From positions 1 to 8,063 of the forward strand of contig JAUWMY010000095.1 in assembly GCA_030612945.1 (NCBI GenBank): a stretch of DNA of 8,063 nucleotides, written 5' to 3'. The stretch is from Desulfobacteraceae bacterium (GTDB lineage: Bacteria; Desulfobacterota; DSM-4660; Desulfatiglandales; Desulfatiglandaceae). Below the pieces are notes generated by a model. It ran no database searches. It had not been told where the DNA came from and saw only the letters and a program-made list of their open reading frames with translations. Shown here piece by piece: positions 1 to 6,075 of this stretch. The translations under genes and the position numbers were made by a program. Numbering within the stretch: position 1 is the stretch's first letter; the number at the start of each line of letters is the position of its first letter.

Positions 1-137
1 ACTTAATAACATTTATGCTGATTTTTGTAAATGAAAAGCTGTGCCCAAAAATAATAAATTCGCAATTATTCAGATGACCGTCTCCGACTTAAATGCTTGC
101 AATATCAACAGATAACAAGATACCGTTCAGACACTAT
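1..137. other. AT-rich stretch with no recognised feature
   Basis: The window opens with about 137 bases of AT-rich sequence between the edge and the original stop of the S23-type gene. I see no ORF of useful length with a start and a ribosome site, no tRNA and no clear terminator on either strand. It may be the 3' flank of a gene lying outside the window. Confidence 0.5.
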
Positions 138-147
138 TTAGGTTCTG

Positions 148-157
148 GGTTCACGGT
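148..157. repeat. inverted-repeat arm on the 3' side of the S23-type gene
   Basis: GGTTCACGGT is the exact reverse complement of ACCGTGAACC at 553-562, on the other side of the gene. This arm lies inside the original coding 3' end and encodes the NREP tail seen after frame repair. A chance 10-bp match at these two positions is possible, but both arms belong to the GTGAACC-type repeat that also occurs after trmD. Confidence 0.55.
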
Positions 158-174
158 TGGTCGCTTTGCGCTCT

Positions 175-543
175 TCATATTTCTTGAGATAGGTGATGAA
201 TCCACGAACAGTCCCGCCGCGGCGGGATTCGTCTAGCCAGTTCGTAAGTATATTTAAATTCGCCGGAAGATATGTACTCATTGTCCAAGGCTACATAAAG
301 CGCGCGCTGAACTTCCGTGCAAGACCGCTTGGCGTACCGTAAGAACCGAATGAACTCGGGATTCGTCTCAGAATCGAAACCTTCGGCAATATTATGCATC
401 GATGATCCGGCAGCATCTTGTATCTGTTTCTTCAACCCGTAGTCCTTCGCAAATACTGGCTTCTTCGTCAGTCTGTACACTTTTCGCGTCAACTCGCGTG
501 CCAGTTGCCAAGCCTCAATATATTCAAACCGTTCAAGCTTCAT
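175..543 (-). CDS. four-helix-bundle protein of the S23 (23S rRNA intervening-sequence) family, C-terminus frameshifted
   Basis: The reading frame gives 122 residues from the ATG at 543-541; a GGAAGAGAG ribosome site sits directly upstream, so the in-frame extension towards 690 is not the real start. Residues 1-105 match the S23/Avd-like four-helix family: EAWQLARELT near 10-19, KDYGLKKQI at 33-41, NIAEGF at 51-56, FIRFLRYAK at 64-72 and the ALYVALDNEYIS helix at 81-92. Family members bind nucleic acid as oligomers or assist diversity-generating retroelements; the role of free-standing copies is unknown. After ELARR (residue 105) the expected last helix is lost. Removing the 16-bp palindrome at 212-227 restores T-V-R-G-F-I-T-Y-L-K-K and a family-like tail containing NREP, ending at a stop at 140-138 (129 residues). 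The present protein instead ends in 17 unrelated residues, so it is probably a recent pseudogene or a product with a damaged fourth helix. It lies opposite in strand to the ffh operon. Confidence 0.85.
   Translation of the reverse strand: MKLERFEYIEAWQLARELTRKVYRLTKKPVFAKDYGLKKQIQDAAGSSMHNIAEGFDSETNPEFIRFLRYAKRSCTEVQRALYVALDNEYISSGEFKYTYELARRIPPRRDCSWIHHLSQEI
212..227. repeat. 16-bp perfect GC-rich palindrome inserted in the S23-type gene
   Basis: TCCCGCCGCGGCGGGA reads identically on both strands. It lies inside the S23-type gene between the codon for Arg105 and the expected last helix. Deleting exactly these 16 bases joins CGA-A to CT-GTT and restores the family-like C-terminus, so the palindrome looks like a discrete insertion of 16 bases (not a multiple of three). 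The sequence is all G/C except its end bases, in an otherwise moderate-GC gene. No second copy is present in this window. No target-site duplication can be recognised; an outer CGAA/TTCG pair (205-208, 228-231) could lengthen the hairpin across a 3-nt bulge. Confidence 0.85.
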
Positions 544-552
544 CTCTCTTCC

Positions 553-562
553 ACCGTGAACC
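553..562. repeat. inverted-repeat arm upstream of the S23-type gene
   Basis: ACCGTGAACC is the partner of the arm at 148-157. It lies immediately upstream of the S23 ribosome binding site. Together the arms bracket a 415-bp unit holding just the S23 gene, which recalls the complementary ends of rRNA intervening sequences that encode S23 proteins. The match is short, so the pairing is suggestive and not proven. Confidence 0.5.
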
Positions 563-776
563 TGAGTAGAAATATTAAACACTATAATCTGCCTTGGCAA
601 CTTCAAAATTAGGCAACTTGAAAGTTTCCAGACGTTAGGCTGATGTTTTACAAATATTTTAATGGAAAAAAAATCAATATATGATAGCATTTAAAAAAGA
701 GCCTTAGAGATATATGCAGAAATGTTCCAATTACAGCGGTGTAGGGCCATAATTGAAGGTAATCGTACGATTTTTA

Positions 777-806
777 TTGACATAATATTGAAATCCGAAT
801 TAGATT
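777..806 (+). promoter_or_regulatory. putative sigma-70 promoter of the ffh operon
   Basis: A perfect -35 hexamer TTGACA (777-782) is followed, with an 18-bp spacer, by TAGATT (801-806), which matches four of six positions of the -10 consensus. It lies about 32 bases before the ffh start, in the only long gap upstream of the gene series. Position and the -35 match support it; the -10 is mediocre. Confidence 0.5.
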
Positions 807-837
807 AGAGGGTTTAGTTTTCAATGGTTGTTCACTT

Positions 838-2163
838 ATGTTTGAAAGCCTAAGCGAAAAATTAAATAGTGTATTCAAAAAAGTAACAGGACGTGGCAGA
901 TTAAGTGAGGCCAATGTCCAGGATGCTTTAAGGGAGGTGCGTTTAGCCCTCCTGGAGGCGGATGTAAACTACAAAGTGGTAAAACAGCTTGTGGAGGACA
1001 TCCGCCAGCGTGCTGTGGGGCAGGAAGTCCTTGAGAGCCTGACCCCGGGCCAGCAGCTCATCAAGATTGTCAATCAAGAGCTCACCCGGTTGATGGGTGA
1101 GGCCAATCAGGGGCTGCAATTAGTGGGGCGAACGCCTCATTCACTGATGCTTGTAGGGCTTCAGGGCTCGGGCAAGACCACAACAGCCGCGAAGCTGGCC
1201 AATTATCTCCGTAATCAGGGACGACATCCTTATCTTGTTCCGGCGGATATTTACAGGCCGGCTGCCATTGACCAGTTAAAAAAACTGGGGTCTCAAATCC
1301 AGGTGCCTGTCTACCAAACAGATCCTGGTCAAAAACCGGAAGAGATCTGCCTGAATGCATTATCTTATGCAGGAAGAGAGGGCGCAGATGTCTTGATTAT
1401 TGATACCGCCGGTCGCCTGCACATTGATAAGCCCCTGATGGCTGAATTGGTCAGGATAAAGGAAAAAATCAATCCTGCTGAAATCCTTCTGATTGCAGAT
1501 GCCATGACAGGACAGGATGCAGTCAATGTGGCGAAGCAATTTGATGAAAGCCTGGGTGTTACAGGTATAATTCTGTCCAAGATGGAAGGTGATGCAAGGG
1601 GCGGCGCTGCATTGTCCATCAAGGCAGTAACAGGCAAACCCGTCAAGTTCATCGGTGTTGGAGAGAAAATTGACGCCCTTGAGCCTTTTCACCCGGAAAG
1701 AATGGCCTCTCAAATTCTGGGGATGGGAGATGTGCTTTCTCTCATCGAAAAGGCCCAGTCTGAATTCGATGAAAAAGAGGCCCTGAAGCTTGAGAAAAAA
1801 CTCAAAAAAAACCAATTTGACCTTGAAGATTTCCAGGCCCAGTTACAACAGATGAAAAAACTCGGATCTCTTGATCAGATACTTGGCATGCTGCCGGGAA
1901 TGGGGCAACTCAAGAAACTGAAGCAGCATAAACCTGACGAGAAGGAGCTGGTGAAAGTAGAGGCCATAATAAATTCCATGACCAAGGGGGAGAGACGCCA
2001 GTATAAGATCATAAACGGGAGCAGAAGGCGGAGAATCGCCAAGGGCAGCGGAACTACAGTACAGGATGTGAATCGCCTGTTAAAGAACTTTACGCAAACA
2101 AAAAAGATGGTGGAACGTTTTTCCAAACAAGGTTTTGCAAATATGCCAGAATTATTTGGCTAA
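838..2163 (+). CDS. ffh: signal recognition particle protein Ffh (SRP54 homologue)
   Basis: This 441-residue GTPase is the protein part of the bacterial signal recognition particle. It binds 4.5S RNA and signal sequences of nascent proteins and docks with FtsY at the membrane. The N domain covers about residues 1-95 and starts with the canonical MFESLSEKL, which fixes the start even though no strong ribosome site is visible. The G domain shows the P-loop GLQGSGKTT at 107-115, ADIYRPAAIDQL at 136-147, DTAGR at 189-193 and SKMEGDARGG at 247-256, where the usual TKxD carries Ser and Glu. The M domain (about 325-430) is rich in Met and ends with the RNA-binding SRRRRIAKGSG at 395-405. The length is typical and the tail after PELFG is short. 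It is the first gene of the + strand series and is followed 42 bases later by rpsP, an order common in bacteria. Confidence 0.98.
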   Translation: MFESLSEKLNSVFKKVTGRGRLSEANVQDALREVRLALLEADVNYKVVKQLVEDIRQRAVGQEVLESLTPGQQLIKIVNQELTRLMGEANQGLQLVGRTPHSLMLVGLQGSGKTTTAAKLANYLRNQGRHPYLVPADIYRPAAIDQLKKLGSQIQVPVYQTDPGQKPEEICLNALSYAGREGADVLIIDTAGRLHIDKPLMAELVRIKEKINPAEILLIADAMTGQDAVNVAKQFDESLGVTGIILSKMEGDARGGAALSIKAVTGKPVKFIGVGEKIDALEPFHPERMASQILGMGDVLSLIEKAQSEFDEKEALKLEKKLKKNQFDLEDFQAQLQQMKKLGSLDQILGMLPGMGQLKKLKQHKPDEKELVKVEAIINSMTKGERRQYKIINGSRRRRIAKGSGTTVQDVNRLLKNFTQTKKMVERFSKQGFANMPELFG

Positions 2164-2205
2164 AAATGAAATAAATACTTATCCTGGAAGGGGAGACAAA
2201 GTAAA

Positions 2206-2457
2206 ATGGCAGTTAAAATTAGATTAACAAGAATGGGAGCAAAAAAGAAACCTTTTTATCGATTTGTCGCTGCTGATTCTAAGGCACCGCGCGACGGTAA
2301 ATTCCTTGAGATATTAGGTACTTATGATCCTATGAAAGATCCTGTAGAGGTAAAGGTGCATAAGGAAAAAGTCAATTACTGGCTGGGAAAAGGTGCACTC
2401 GTTTCAGAGTCTGCCAGGGCCATTTTGAAAAAGCAAGGACTGTTGGGGCTTCATTGA
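2206..2457 (+). CDS. rpsP: 30S ribosomal protein S16
   Basis: This 83-residue protein is small-subunit ribosomal protein S16, an early assembly protein that binds 16S rRNA in the body of the 30S subunit. The start MAVKIRLTRMGAKKKPFYR and the following VAADSKAPRDGKFLEILGTYDP are the family signature, and the length is normal. A purine-rich GGAAGGGGAG ribosome site stands about ten bases upstream of the ATG. It sits between ffh and khpA; rimM, whose product acts in 30S maturation, follows two genes on. Confidence 0.98.
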   Translation: MAVKIRLTRMGAKKKPFYRFVAADSKAPRDGKFLEILGTYDPMKDPVEVKVHKEKVNYWLGKGALVSESARAILKKQGLLGLH

Positions 2458-2509
2458 ACAGCAAGTTGAGGTGACGTGGTGGCGCAACCAAATACGGAGG
2501 TGACTCGAC

Positions 2510-2740
2510 ATGAAGGATTTAATCGCATATATCGCCAAAGCGTTAGTGGATAAGCCAGAGGAAGTGAACGTCACAGAAATAGAGGGGGAACAGACCTCTG
2601 TTATTGAACTAAAAGTAGCCAAGGAAGATCTGGGCAAGGTCATAGGTAAGCAGGGCCGCACAGCACGGGCTATGAGAACGATTCTTAGTGCAGCCTCCAC
2701 CAAGATAAGAAAGCGATCTGTTTTGGAGATTATTGAATAA
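2510..2740 (+). CDS. khpA: KH-domain RNA-binding protein KhpA
   Basis: This 76-residue protein is almost entirely one type II KH domain (YlqC/KhpA family). The nucleic-acid-binding GxxG loop is GKQG at residues 46-49, within VIGKQGRTARAMRTIL. In Gram-positive bacteria KhpA pairs with KhpB/Jag and affects cell length and RNA regulation; its target in deltaproteobacteria is not established. The ATG follows a strong ribosome site GGAGG at 2496-2500 with good spacing. The location between rpsP and rimM is the standard place for this gene. The next gene, rimM, begins two bases after its stop, implying coupled translation. Confidence 0.95.
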   Translation: MKDLIAYIAKALVDKPEEVNVTEIEGEQTSVIELKVAKEDLGKVIGKQGRTARAMRTILSAASTKIRKRSVLEIIE

Positions 2741-2742
2741 CC

Positions 2743-3279
2743 TTGCCCCGGGCTTCTTCGTCAGGCAGTTTGCTCCTTGTTGGTAAGGTAATTGGTCCTC
2801 ACGGTTTGCGAGGCCTTTTACGGATCTGGTCCTATGCAGGGCCTGCAGCCTCTTTCCTGGATGCGGGGACCGTTATGCTGCGGTCTGTTTCAGGTGAAAT
2901 TCATGAGTATACAGTAACCTATATAAAGCCTCATAAGAACTTTTTTCTAATGAGGTTGGAAGGGTTAAGCGCTATAGGTGAGGCAGCAGAATACAGGGAC
3001 GCTGACGTTTTTGTCAGCAAAGAAGCCGTTGCCCGCAGTGACGATGAGTATTTCTGGTACGAGCTTCTGGGACTTAGAGTTTACCTGGATACAGGGCAAT
3101 ATCTGGGCACAATATCCCGGATTATACCCACAAAGGCCCATGACATTTACGTGGTAAAGGAGGGGGACAAGGAGGTCTGCATCCCCGCCATATACGAAGT
3201 TGTCAAGGAAATTGACATTGCAAACAAAAAAATGGTCATTTCGGCCTTGGAGGGATTGCTGGAGTTGAATGAAGTTTGA
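2743..3279 (+). CDS. rimM: 16S rRNA processing / ribosome maturation factor RimM
   Basis: RimM binds ribosomal protein S19 and assists late maturation of the 30S head. The 178 residues contain the N-terminal beta-barrel domain with GKVIGPHGLRGLLRI at about 14-28 and a C-terminal PRC-barrel from about 103, beginning EYFWYELLGLRVY and holding the CIPAI strand at about 146-150. The start is probably TTG at 2743, two bases after khpA; a GGAG lies 14 bases upstream inside khpA. A second TTG at 2770 would leave almost no residues before the first conserved strand and has a poorer upstream site. The stop overlaps the trmD start by 11 bases, a typical arrangement. Confidence 0.95.
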   Translation: MPRASSSGSLLLVGKVIGPHGLRGLLRIWSYAGPAASFLDAGTVMLRSVSGEIHEYTVTYIKPHKNFFLMRLEGLSAIGEAAEYRDADVFVSKEAVARSDDEYFWYELLGLRVYLDTGQYLGTISRIIPTKAHDIYVVKEGDKEVCIPAIYEVVKEIDIANKKMVISALEGLLELNEV

Positions 3280-4009
3280 TGTTCTCACTATATTTCCCGA
3301 AATGGTTTCCGCCAATCTGCAGGAGGGTATTCTTGGACGGGCGGTCAAGAGGGGGATAGTGGACGTGAGAATTGTAAACATCCGCAATTTTGCGAGAGGA
3401 GCCCACAGGTCTACAGACGATCGCCCTTACGGGGGTGGCGACGGGATGGTAATGAGGCCGGGGCCTATATCTCGAGCCCTGGAATCCATTGACAGGGTAC
3501 GGGACCGGAGCCATATAATTCTTCTCAGTCCCCAGGGTGAAAGGTTTGATCAAGAAACCGCATGGGAACTGTCTCGCTGGAACCAGATTGTTTTGATATG
3601 TGGCCGTTACGAAGGAGTAGATGAAAGAATTAGGCTAACCTGTATTGAACGGGAATTATCCATTGGGGATTACGTCTTAAGCGGAGGAGAGCGGGCTGCC
3701 TTAGTAGTCATGGAGGCAGTAAGCCGCCTGATCCCTGGTGTGTTGGGGGGGGAGAGATCGAACCTGGAAGACTCTTTTGAAGACGGACTGCTTGAATACC
3801 CACAGTATACACGCCCGAGAGTTTTTCAAGGGCAAGAGGTTCCTCCAGTTCTGTTATCAGGTGACCATGAAAAAATTCGCATGTGGCGAAGGGCCGAATC
3901 CTTAAAGAGAACGCTTGAGAGGAGGCCTGATTTGCTCCAAAAGGCCAGATTGACACCTGAGGATAAGTCGATTCTGGCCAGATTGAAAAGAGAATTTAAT
4001 ACCTTATAA
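3269..4009 (+). CDS. trmD: tRNA (guanine(37)-N1)-methyltransferase TrmD
   Basis: TrmD uses S-adenosylmethionine to make m1G at position 37 of tRNAs reading CNN codons, which prevents +1 frameshifting. The 246 residues have the whole family pattern: MKFDVLTIFPEM at the N-terminus, PYGGGDGMVMRPGP at 53-66, LLSPQGERFDQ at 85-95, then the trefoil-knot cofactor site LICGRYEGVDERI at 109-121 and SIGDYVLSGGE at 131-141. Arg153 and Asp168 align with the catalytic Arg and Asp described in the Haemophilus enzyme. The C-terminal tRNA-binding part has EYPQYTRPRVFQG at 176-188. A GGAG sits four bases before the ATG inside rimM, so translation is coupled. It is followed by a 425-base gap, which is unusual for this gene series. 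Confidence 0.98.
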   Translation: MKFDVLTIFPEMVSANLQEGILGRAVKRGIVDVRIVNIRNFARGAHRSTDDRPYGGGDGMVMRPGPISRALESIDRVRDRSHIILLSPQGERFDQETAWELSRWNQIVLICGRYEGVDERIRLTCIERELSIGDYVLSGGERAALVVMEAVSRLIPGVLGGERSNLEDSFEDGLLEYPQYTRPRVFQGQEVPPVLLSGDHEKIRMWRRAESLKRTLERRPDLLQKARLTPEDKSILARLKREFNTL

Positions 4010-4019
4010 ATACTGTAAG

Positions 4020-4310
4020 CGTTCACAGGTTCAGGGTTCAACGTTCAGGGTTAGGGACAGGGACAAAATTGAAGACCCGAAGTCCTCGTAAAAAATGCTG
4101 GTTTTGCCACATAATTACCAAATACCATGTTCCAGACCCGCCTGCCTCGCCTGTCATGTAGGGAACGGGCATATCCCAAGAGGTCGGCAATGGCGGGCAG
4201 GTTTGTGGGGATGTGGAAGCGGTCGGTTTTCCCGTACAAAACGTTTACAAAATGACGTATGGTGATGAGAATGCAACCTTTGAACGTCTGAACCTTTGAA
4301 CCCGTGAACG
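4020..4310. repeat. 291-bp non-coding segment bounded by imperfect inverted repeats
   Basis: The gap between trmD and the next gene (4010-4434) contains no credible gene. Its left part (4020-4047) and a right part (4281-4310) are imperfect reverse complements: about 26 of 28 positions agree if two one-base gaps are allowed. Both arms are built from TGAAC units (for example TGAACGT, TGAACC, GTGAACG). The 230 bases between them carry no recognisable protein; the ORF on the - strand at 4051-4239 resembles nothing known to me. GC-rich fragments such as GGCGGGCAGG (4193-4202) and CCTGCC (4142-4147) suggest further small repeats. The segment may be a miniature mobile element or a relic; this is inference. 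Confidence 0.6.
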
Positions 4311-4356
4311 GTTACTAAATACTTTATGTGAATAGACGGAGCGAAGCGATTCCTTA

Positions 4357-4392
4357 ACTTTAGGCACTTCAAACTTTAGTTCACTTTAGGCA
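4357..4392. repeat. degenerate short direct repeats of ACTTTAGGCA
   Basis: ACTTTAGGCA occurs at 4357-4366 and 4383-4392, with a related ACTTTAGTTC at 4373-4382 directly in front of the second copy. These lie about 45 bases before the start of the SPOUT methyltransferase gene. They may be part of the same intergenic repeat material as the inverted-repeat segment just upstream; no regulatory role can be read from them. Confidence 0.6.
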
Positions 4393-4434
4393 TTTTTCCG
4401 GTTATCCGGGTTAGGGTTTAGACACGTAATTTTC

Positions 4435-4989
4435 ATGCGTCTTTACATCGGTCTTGTTCATTTCCCTGTTTATAACAAAAACTACCAGAGAATCGCTTCG
4501 GCCATAACCACTATAGATCTTCATGATATAGCCAGGCTGGCCAGGACTTATGCGGCCAAACGGTTTTTTGTTATTACTCCCCTTGATGACCAGCAAAGGC
4601 TGGCTGAGAGGATTCGAAGCCACTGGACGAAGGGTTATGGAGCCAGGTATAATCGGCACAGAAAGGCGGCAATTGAGCTTGTTGAGATTGTCCCATCATT
4701 AGAGCAGGCAATCGATGCCATAAGGGCAATGGAGGGAGAAGCGCCTTTAGTCATGGCAACGGATGCCTCAAAGCAAAAGCACAGGTCCACGTCTTACGAA
4801 CGGGCAAGAGGTATTGTTCGGAGTGACAGGGCCGTTATTGTAATATTTGGAACGGCATGGGGACTTGATCAGTCAGTTATGGAAAGAGCAGATTATGTGT
4901 TGGACCCGGTTTTGGGTAGGACAGACTATAATCACCTCTCTGTGAGGACGGCAGCTGCCATCATTTTAGATCGGGTGGCTGGCAGGTAA
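4435..4989 (+). CDS. SAM-dependent SPOUT RNA methyltransferase (TM1570 / PF09936-like)
   Basis: The 184 residues match a small SPOUT-superfamily family known from Thermotoga, Aquifex and many deltaproteobacteria, usually next to trmD. The N-terminus RLYIGLVHFPVYNKN is characteristic, as are the ITTIDLHDIARLARTY helix at 25-39, HWTKGYGARYN at 63-73, the predicted cofactor-loop strand VIFGTAWGL at 136-144 and the knot segment YNHLSVRTAAAIILDR at 165-180. From the fold it should methylate an RNA, probably as a dimer; its substrate is not known to me, so no symbol is given. The ATG at 4435 agrees with the family N-terminus, but no good ribosome site precedes it. It is separated from trmD by repeat-rich DNA and followed by a hairpin and rplS. 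Confidence 0.88.
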   Translation: MRLYIGLVHFPVYNKNYQRIASAITTIDLHDIARLARTYAAKRFFVITPLDDQQRLAERIRSHWTKGYGARYNRHRKAAIELVEIVPSLEQAIDAIRAMEGEAPLVMATDASKQKHRSTSYERARGIVRSDRAVIVIFGTAWGLDQSVMERADYVLDPVLGRTDYNHLSVRTAAAIILDRVAGR

Positions 4990-4990
4990 A

Positions 4991-5042
4991 CCCTCTTAAG
5001 AAACTTCAGCCGATTGTAAACGCTGAAGTTTCTTAAGAGAGG
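4991..5042 (+). promoter_or_regulatory. 20-bp hairpin in the leader of rplS
   Basis: The arm CCCTCTTAAGAAACTTCAGC (4991-5010) pairs with 5022-5042 around an 11-base loop: 18 consecutive Watson-Crick pairs, then a single bulged A (5040) and two more G-C pairs. It starts two bases after the stop of the methyltransferase gene and ends nine bases before the AGGAGG ribosome site of rplS (5051-5056), which is left single-stranded. The bases after it are GTAAAATAAGG, with no T-tract, so it is not a standard intrinsic terminator. It may be an RNase III processing site, an mRNA stabiliser or a ribosomal-protein leader. I do not recognise it as one of the described L19 leaders. Confidence 0.75.
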
Positions 5043-5061
5043 GTAAAATAAGGAGGAATAT

Positions 5062-5406
5062 ATGAATATCATTGAAACACTTGAAAAGGAACAGATGCGT
5101 GTGGATATCCCGGCCTTTGGTCCGGGTGATACGGTCAAAGTCCATGCCAGGATAAGAGAGGGTCAGAAGGAGCGAATTCAGGTATTTCAGGGGGTTGTCA
5201 TCAGGAAAAGGAAGGGGACGACAGGCGCTTCTTTTACTGTAAGAAAAATTTCCTACGGTATTGGTGTGGAAAGGATTTTCCCACTTCACTCACCGCTTAT
5301 AGATAAGATCGAAGTCGTCACCCGCGGCAGGGTGAGAAGGGCTCGACTTTACTATCTGAGGAACCTCAGGGGGAAGGCCGCACGGATTAAGGAAAAAAGG
5401 TATTAG
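5062..5406 (+). CDS. rplS: 50S ribosomal protein L19
   Basis: This 114-residue protein is L19, located at the 30S-50S interface of the ribosome. The family pattern is clear: MNIIETLEKEQMR at the start, FGPGDTVKVHARIREG at 19-34, ERIQVFQGVVIRKRKG at 37-52, FTVRKISYGIGVERIFPLHSP at 58-78, and a basic tail RRARLYYLRNLRGKAARIKEKR. The length is normal. A consensus AGGAGG ribosome site stands five bases before the ATG, the best in the window, as expected for a highly expressed ribosomal protein. A long hairpin precedes it, and rnhB begins ten bases after its stop. Confidence 0.98.
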   Translation: MNIIETLEKEQMRVDIPAFGPGDTVKVHARIREGQKERIQVFQGVVIRKRKGTTGASFTVRKISYGIGVERIFPLHSPLIDKIEVVTRGRVRRARLYYLRNLRGKAARIKEKRY

Positions 5407-5415
5407 TGTTTCACC

Positions 5416-6075
5416 TTGTTTTTTACTCCACCCAAAACACTGTCTCTTTTTTCCGAGAGCAGTTCCTCAATATGCGATCCGTTTTTCTACGAAGACCTGG
5501 TCAGAAAGGCCGGATATGGCTTGATTGCAGGGGTTGATGAGGCGGGTCGAGGCCCCCTGGCGGGACCTGTTGTGGCCGCCGCAGTGATCATTCCACAAGG
5601 CATCCTATTAACCGGAATCAAGGATTCAAAGATGATGACTGAAAAGGCCAGAGACAATGCCTTTCCAGTAATTCACGATCAAGCCCTGGCCATTGGAGTT
5701 GGTGTCGTATCGCATAGATATATTAGTAAATTCAATATCTTGCAGGCTGCTCTTGAGGCCATGAGGCGGGCCGTATTGGCCATGGACCCACAGCCGGAAT
5801 TTCTTCTTGTGGATGGGATCCAGAAGGTGTCTTTACCCATCCCTCAGCGGTGTTTGATAAAGGGCGACCAGTTAAGCCGAAGTATCTCTGCAGCCTCTGT
5901 GGTGGCTAAGGTGTACCGCGATAGAATTATGCGTTCCTACCACAAGATGTATCCGGCCTATGATTTTACCAAAAACAAAGGATACGGGACTCGTACGCAT
6001 CTCGCGGCACTGAAGCGGTATGGCCCCTCGCCGATTCATCGCCTGACCTTTAAGGGAGTCTTGCAAGTTGACTAA
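5416..6075 (+). CDS. rnhB: ribonuclease HII
   Basis: RNase HII cuts the RNA strand of RNA-DNA hybrids and initiates removal of single ribonucleotides from DNA. The 219 residues carry the metal-binding set: Asp41-Glu42 in GVDEAGRGPLAGP, Asp133 in LLVDG and Asp151 in IKGDQ, followed by the ISAASVVAKVYRDR helix (157-170) and YDFTKNKGYGT plus SPIHRLTFKG near the end. The only in-frame start before the conserved core is TTG at 5416, because a stop (the rplS TAG) lies in frame at 5404. No strong ribosome site is seen, so coupling with rplS is likely. About 30 residues before the core are poorly conserved. The 3' end overlaps yraN. Confidence 0.95.
   Translation: MFFTPPKTLSLFSESSSSICDPFFYEDLVRKAGYGLIAGVDEAGRGPLAGPVVAAAVIIPQGILLTGIKDSKMMTEKARDNAFPVIHDQALAIGVGVVSHRYISKFNILQAALEAMRRAVLAMDPQPEFLLVDGIQKVSLPIPQRCLIKGDQLSRSISAASVVAKVYRDRIMRSYHKMYPAYDFTKNKGYGTRTHLAALKRYGPSPIHRLTFKGVLQVD

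Noticed and set aside
418..612. A 64-codon ORF on the + strand opposite the S23-type gene
   Set aside because: It is antisense to a recognisable protein family, has no ribosome site and no recognisable sequence.
544..690. In-frame upstream extension of the S23-type gene to an ATG at 690 on the - strand
   Set aside because: The extra residues do not resemble the family and the ATG at 543 has its own GGAAGAGAG ribosome site and matches the normal N-terminus.
1082..2126. Several ORFs of 80-150 codons on the - strand within ffh
   Set aside because: All are antisense to a complete, strongly conserved ffh gene and show no family features.
4051..4239. A 62-codon ORF on the - strand in the trmD downstream gap
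   Set aside because: No recognisable domain, no convincing ribosome site, and it lies inside repeat-bounded DNA; treated as non-coding.
4991..5042. Reading the hairpin before rplS as an intrinsic terminator
   Set aside because: There is no T-run after the stem on either strand and rplS would then need a promoter in about 20 bases.
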